Part shown: piece by piece, positions 7,087 to 9,935 of the stretch
How positions within the stretch are numbered: position 1 is the first letter of the stretch
How the letters are laid out: each line of letters starts with the position of its first letter
Assembly (NCBI GenBank): GCA_022776785.1
Contig: JALFHA010000213.1
Coordinates: forward strand, 1 to 9,935
Source: Clostridiales bacterium
Lineage (GTDB): Bacteria > Bacillota > Clostridia > Christensenellales > Aristaeellaceae
Length of the DNA stretch: 9,935 bases
Reading direction: 5' to 3'
Notes under the pieces: model-generated
What the model was told of the DNA's origin: nothing
Seen by the model: only the letters and a program-made list of their open reading frames with translations
The model's database searches: none
Position numbers and translations under genes: made by a program

Positions 7087-8063
7087 GCTTTCTGTTCCTC
7101 CCCATCGAGGAAGCCGATGACCGCGGGCACATATTCGCGCATCACCGCATCGTCGGAATTGTAGATTTCGTGCTTGGCCGTCTCAAAGACGCGCAGCGTC
7201 GCCCCGGGCGTCTGCTCCACGAAGCGCCGCTGCTCCGGCAGGCAGACGATGCTGTCAAGCCCCGCCTGGCACAGCAGAACAGGGGTTTTGATGCGCAGGT
7301 TGTTTTCCTTATTGAGCAGCGTGCGCGTCACGCCGACGGCCTCCTTCACCCAGCGGTAGGTCGGCGCGCAGTTTTGCAGGTGCTTCTGCGACACGCGCTT
7401 TTTCTGGTAGTAGTCAAACCGGGCGCGGCCCGTCGAGCAGGAGAGCTCGAACGTCTCCCTCTCGGGATCAAACGGCTTGCCGATGAACGCGCGCTCCTTC
7501 CCCTTGCCAAGCGCGCACATCACCCACGCGATGGCCTCGCCCACAAAGCGCGGATATGGCGCGGAAGAAGGTGCGATCATCGGGGCGGTGAGCACAGCGC
7601 GGTCGAACCAGTCCGGGTGGCGCATCAGCGCCATCGCGCCCACGGCGCCGCCCATCGAATGCGCATACAGGCACAGCCGCCCGCCGCGCATCCGCGGCTC
7701 CACGACCTTCTCCATGAATTCCTCCAGATCGTGCACATAGTCGTCAAAGCGCTCCACATGGGTGATGGACGTATCGTCAACGGCGCGCACGGAGCGTCCG
7801 TGTCCCCTGTGATCGTAGGTGAACACGCTGTACCCCGCGTGCACAAAGTACCACACCATCTCGCGGAACTTCTCTGCGGATTCCGTGTAGCCGTGCAGCA
7901 GCACGACGGCCTGCCGGGCGTCCAGCCGGTTATAGACCTCGGCGTGCAGCACGCCGCCGCCGGAAAGCGGCATGTCAATCTCCTCGCGCATCGCGGCCAG
8001 CCCCGGCTCGACGACGGTGCGCATCATCTTTTCAAACTGCTCCTCCCGAATCAGCTCGACCAT
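7083..8063 (-). CDS. Alpha/beta hydrolase, lysophospholipase/monoacylglycerol lipase-like
   Basis: A 326-residue serine hydrolase of the PldB/Hydrolase_4 group, probably an esterase or lipase of lysophospholipids, monoacylglycerols or similar esters. It has the oxyanion strand VVLLHGYTES (His57-Gly58), the cap-side motif DHRGHGRS, the nucleophile elbow AHSMGG (Ser136), the acid AGLDS (Asp270) and the histidine AKHEIYN (His298), all in canonical order. No signal peptide or lipobox is visible, so it is probably cytoplasmic. The start is ATG 8063, with GGAGGA at 8071-8076 seven nt upstream. A TTG at 8078 would extend the frame but lies inside or beyond that ribosome binding site. It is first in a two-gene unit with the oxidoreductase, which it overlaps by 4 bp. 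The substrate is unknown. Confidence 0.9.
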   Translation of the reverse strand: MVELIREEQFEKMMRTVVEPGLAAMREEIDMPLSGGGVLHAEVYNRLDARQAVVLLHGYTESAEKFREMVWYFVHAGYSVFTYDHRGHGRSVRAVDDTSITHVERFDDYVHDLEEFMEKVVEPRMRGGRLCLYAHSMGGAVGAMALMRHPDWFDRAVLTAPMIAPSSAPYPRFVGEAIAWVMCALGKGKERAFIGKPFDPERETFELSCSTGRARFDYYQKKRVSQKHLQNCAPTYRWVKEAVGVTRTLLNKENNLRIKTPVLLCQAGLDSIVCLPEQRRFVEQTPGATLRVFETAKHEIYNSDDAVMREYVPAVIGFLDGEEQKA

Positions 8064-8092
8064 CAGGCATTCCTCCAAAGCATGCGATGTTT

Positions 8093-8130
8093 GCTGTATC
8101 TATTATACAGCATAACGGAGCCAACCGCAA
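8093..8130 (-). promoter_or_regulatory. Promoter of the hydrolase-oxidoreductase unit with overlapping palindrome
   Basis: TTGCGG (8125-8130), a 17-bp spacer and TATAAT (8102-8107) give a moderate promoter about 40 bp upstream of the ATG at 8063. The palindrome GCTGTAT-ctatt-ATACAGC (8093-8099 and 8105-8111) covers the -10 box. This is where a repressor would block RNA polymerase; the cognate regulator is unknown. Confidence 0.65.
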
Positions 8131-8159
8131 GATGCAGGAGGAGTCGGTCGATTCCGGCC

Positions 8160-8594
8160 TCACATTTTTCTGCCGTAGAACCAGAGCAGCCCCAGCTTGA
8201 CCGCGGCCACCGCCATGCACAGCGCCGAGCCCAGCAGCATGTAGAACCGATCCCCGCGCACCACCGCGGCAATCAGCATCGCCACCAGCGCCAGCACCGC
8301 GGCAATCGCGGTCATGCCCTGCGCCTTGTAGGCGATCATCTGCCCGCGCTCATCGTTCATGGAGAGCTCGCTCTCCCGCGCGCGCCTTTCCCCGACGATC
8401 CTGCGCCAGAGCAGCACGCCGCCGCCGATGGCCGCCAGCGAGCTGCCCAGCCCCGACACAAGCCCCGCGATGCGCATGAGCATGTTCTGCTCCTCGCCCA
8501 GCAGTTTCGCCGCGCCAAAGCCCGCCAGCGCCAGCACCAGCCCGACGGCCAGCAGGATAAGCATCCGCTTTGTTTCGTTCAATTTGCACTTCAT
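8160..8594 (-). CDS. Four-helix integral membrane protein (DUF2178-like)
   Basis: A 144-residue protein with four predicted membrane segments (about 11-30, 38-63, 92-112, 117-140). A charged cytoplasmic-type loop between helices 2 and 3 holds RRIVGERRARESE and DERGQMIAYKAQGMT. The DER...I..KA pattern is typical of small membrane proteins of the DUF2178 kind that are often found beside an XRE regulator in Firmicutes. The function is not established. The start is ATG 8594 with GGGAGGA seven to eight nt upstream. It lies 43 bp after the XRE gene and is co-transcribed with it from the promoter at 8906-8934. A role in sensing membrane state, or in modulating the partner repressor, is a guess from this pairing. 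No enzyme motif is seen. Confidence 0.8.
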   Translation of the reverse strand: MKCKLNETKRMLILLAVGLVLALAGFGAAKLLGEEQNMLMRIAGLVSGLGSSLAAIGGGVLLWRRIVGERRARESELSMNDERGQMIAYKAQGMTAIAAVLALVAMLIAAVVRGDRFYMLLGSALCMAVAAVKLGLLWFYGRKM

Positions 8595-8637
8595 GGCTTT
8601 TTCCTCCCGTTTTTTCTTTTTCCACTTCTTTCATACA

Positions 8638-8859
8638 TCAGCGTTTTCCCGCTTCCTCCGCCCGCTCGTCCGAGTCGTCGAAGATCTCCTCAATCGGCAG
8701 GCCAAAGAACCGCGACAACCTGAATGCCAGCGCCAAAGACGGGTTGTACTTCCCCTTCTCCAGCGAGATCACGGTCTGCCGCGACACGCCCAGCGCCTGC
8801 GCCACGTCCTCCTGACGGACGCCGCGCGCCCTGCGCAGCTCCTCCAGACGGTTTTTCAC
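8638..8859 (-). CDS. Small XRE-family (Cro/C1-type) transcriptional regulator
   Basis: A 73-residue single-domain DNA-binding protein. RLEELRRARGVRQEDVAQALGVSRQTVISLEKG is the classic five-helix XRE fold, with scaffold helix QEDVAQAL (16-23) and recognition helix starting SRQTVISLE (26-34). PSLALAFRLSRFFGLPIEEIF (40-60) then completes the bundle, and a short acidic tail follows. There is no effector domain, so it resembles the YozG-like regulators that pair with a membrane protein. The start is GTG 8859, preceded by GGGGAGGA at 6-7 nt; no in-frame ATG fits. Repeats over its own promoter suggest autoregulation. It is the first gene of a two-gene unit with the membrane protein. Confidence 0.92.
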   Translation of the reverse strand: MKNRLEELRRARGVRQEDVAQALGVSRQTVISLEKGKYNPSLALAFRLSRFFGLPIEEIFDDSDERAEEAGKR

Positions 8860-8883
8860 ACAGATTCCTCCCCTCGGGAAAAA

Positions 8884-8946
8884 GTAAAGCTCGCTTTACA
8901 CGAACAGTATACTGCGTGCAAAGCGAGATGTCAAGCTCATTTTACA
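8884..8946 (-). promoter_or_regulatory. Promoter and repeat-rich operator of the XRE/membrane-protein unit
   Basis: TTGACA (8929-8934) and TATACT (8906-8911) are 17 bp apart, with a start near 8899. Several symmetric elements lie over it. GTAAAGC-tc-GCTTTAC is at 8884-8899, about at the transcript start. A 13-bp inverted repeat (8890-8902 with 8915-8927, 12 of 13 pairs) flanks the -10. The perfect palindrome CAGTATACTG (8905-8914) covers the -10. AAGCTCATTTTACA (8933-8946) is a direct copy (12 of 14) of 8887-8900, touching the -35. This looks like a multi-site operator, most simply for the XRE product itself. Confidence 0.8.
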
Positions 8947-9002
8947 TTTTGGATTTCACTTTTTTGAAGTCCGCCATACGCGGTTCCGCCCGGCCTTTGG
9001 GC

Positions 9003-9827
9003 TTAAAGCATACTGCCGAATATGCGTTCGTCCTGCTGCAGCGGCGCCCAGATGATCGCCGTCGCCACGAGCCTGCCGCCCTCGCGCACGCACTGCGCCA
9101 CGCGCAGCAGGCCGCCGCCAAAGAGCGAAAGCCCTCTGTCCTGCACATAGCGGCGTATTCTTTCCGCAGCGGCATCGATCTCCAACGCTCTGCCAAAGCG
9201 CACCGCTGTGACGACGCACAGCTTCGGCAGCAGATAGACCACCTGCTCGCTCTGGCGCAGGCCGAGCGCGAGCGCCGCTTCCGCATCAATCGCCACGCCG
9301 GAGAGCGGCTCCCTGCCATAGTTCTCTTGCAGAAAATATGGGCCGTCGAGCAGCGCGGCGGCGGAGAGATGCGGCGCATAGCGCTCCATCCACTCGCCAA
9401 GCTGTCCGGGGCTTCCTGTGCTTTCCTCTCCCCGGCGGCAGGCGAGGAAGTACATCGCGGGCTTTTCCTCGAGCGCGCAGCCTTCAAGGAGCGCCTGCGC
9501 CCGCCGGGCGCGCGCCGTTTCGTGCAGAAGGCCCGCGCGCACGCGGCGCAGGCGCTCGATTTCCGCCTCCAGCTCCGAAGCGCGCCGCTCCATCGCGGCC
9601 AGCTGCTCCTGCTCGTCCGCACCGCCGAGCAGCCGCGCCGTCTCCGGCATGGAAAAGCCGAAGCGCCGCAGCTGGATGCCGCAGCCCATCGCGCGCCTGT
9701 CCTCCTCGTCAAAGACGCGATAGCCATTGTCCTCACAGCGTTCGGGATGGATAATCCCATGCTTCTCATAGAGCCTGACGCCGTTGGCGGACAGATGATA
9801 CTGTCTTGCACTTAAAAGCTCGAATAT
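9003..9827 (-). CDS. MerR-family regulator with GyrI-like ligand-binding domain (start uncertain)
   Basis: A regulator of the BmrR/TipA type that twists its promoter on binding a small, often drug-like, ligand. From 9827 (274 residues): winged helix FELLSARQYHLSANGVRLYEKHGI with wing ERCEDNGYRVF (2-40), dimerising coiled coil about 72-110 (ERRASELEAEIERLRR), then a GyrI/AraC-effector-like domain about 120-274 (EKPAMYFLACRRG to LVATAIIWAPLQ). The first MerR helix begins right at codon 9827-9825, which reads ATA, not ATG, and has no ribosome binding site. The frame stays open upstream to a TTG at 9911, but that stretch runs through two hairpins and encodes nothing MerR-like. The gene may use a rare start, or may have lost its start to the inserted palindromes. 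Its target is not visible; the stop at 9003 is 69 bp from the XRE promoter. Confidence 0.8.
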   Translation of the reverse strand: MFELLSARQYHLSANGVRLYEKHGIIHPERCEDNGYRVFDEEDRRAMGCGIQLRRFGFSMPETARLLGGADEQEQLAAMERRASELEAEIERLRRVRAGLLHETARARRAQALLEGCALEEKPAMYFLACRRGEESTGSPGQLGEWMERYAPHLSAAALLDGPYFLQENYGREPLSGVAIDAEAALALGLRQSEQVVYLLPKLCVVTAVRFGRALEIDAAAERIRRYVQDRGLSLFGGGLLRVAQCVREGGRLVATAIIWAPLQQDERIFGSML

Positions 9828-9850
9828 AAGCGCGAAGCGAAGAAGGGAGT

Positions 9851-9893
9851 TTGAGGGATGAAATCCCTCAAGCAGGTTTGGGCGGCAGCCCAA
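9851..9893. repeat. Paired palindromes (REP-like element)
   Basis: Two perfect hairpins sit side by side. TTGAGGGAT-gaa-ATCCCTCAA is at 9851-9871 and TTGGGC-ggca-GCCCAA is at 9878-9893. On the minus strand neither is followed by a T-run, so they are poor intrinsic terminators. Paired short palindromes between genes suggest a dispersed REP-like repeat or a processing site. Whether copies exist elsewhere cannot be seen here. Confidence 0.6.
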
Positions 9894-9900
9894 TGTTCCC

Positions 9901-9935
9901 TTATTGTTCAAAAGAAAAAGCAGTTTCAGAGCAGG
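9901..9935 (-). CDS. Possible C-terminal end of an upstream gene
   Basis: One minus-strand frame reads CSETAFSFEQ and then TAA at 9901-9903, 8 bp before the palindromes. A gene ending there would explain why palindromes follow it, as REP-like elements often sit just after coding sequences. Eleven codons cannot prove a gene, and the other frames are also possible. Confidence 0.2.
   Translation of the reverse strand, partial: CSETAFSFEQ

Noticed and set aside
8120..8159. Weak hairpin after the membrane-protein gene (GGAATCG/CGACTCC)
   Set aside because: One mismatch, a 2-nt loop and no T-run; not a credible terminator.
7170..8723. 517-codon plus-strand frame opposite the hydrolase, membrane protein and XRE genes
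   Set aside because: Crosses three real genes, a promoter and an intergenic region; composition is that of an antisense shadow.
8942..8977. Eleven-codon minus-strand frame reading MADFKKVKSKM
   Set aside because: It lies just downstream of the MerR stop and its end overlaps the XRE operator repeats. There is no clear ribosome binding site, and it is too short to support as a gene or leader peptide.

Overview
All recognisable genes lie on the minus strand. The window is GC-rich and looks like a member of the Clostridia (Bacillota). The evidence is a T-box riboswitch, an archaeal-type AspRS next to gatCAB, strong GGAGG-type ribosome binding sites, consensus sigma-A promoters, and small XRE and MerR regulators. 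A gut-type, GC-rich clostridial lineage is an inference; the genus cannot be read from this sequence.

The centre (about 5943 down to 948) is one transcription unit for tRNA-dependent amidation. It has a perfect consensus promoter (TTGACA-17-TATAAT), a T-box leader with its own intrinsic terminator, then aspS (archaeal, probably non-discriminating AspRS), gatC, gatA and gatB, and a strong hairpin after gatB. The logic is closed. The AspRS charges tRNA-Asn with Asp, GatCAB converts Asp-tRNA-Asn to Asn-tRNA-Asn (and usually Glu-tRNA-Gln to Gln-tRNA-Gln), and the T-box senses uncharged tRNA through a specifier loop reading GAAC. That tetranucleotide holds overlapping Glu (GAA) and Asn (AAC) codons.

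gatA is broken in this sequence by a 64-bp insertion. It is a 53-bp direct duplication joined by 11 nt copied from the opposite strand. Removing it restores a full-length 488-residue GatA with catalytic residues exactly at Lys79, Ser154 and Ser178. It is either a template-switch mutation in what should be an essential gene, or an assembly or amplification artefact.

Downstream of the gat operon (1-839) is the 5' two thirds of an NADP-type glutamate dehydrogenase gene with its own promoter; the gene runs off the window. Upstream of the T-box promoter (6022-8130) is a two-gene unit, an alpha/beta hydrolase translationally coupled to a Gfo/Idh/MocA-like oxidoreductase that lacks the usual EKP lysine. 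Its promoter carries a palindrome over the -10 box. Next (8160-8934) is a two-gene unit of a small XRE repressor and a four-helix membrane protein, with an elaborate set of inverted and direct repeats over its promoter.

The window ends with a BmrR/TipA-like MerR regulator. It has no evident start codon or ribosome binding site, and a pair of tight palindromes lies just upstream of its conserved start.
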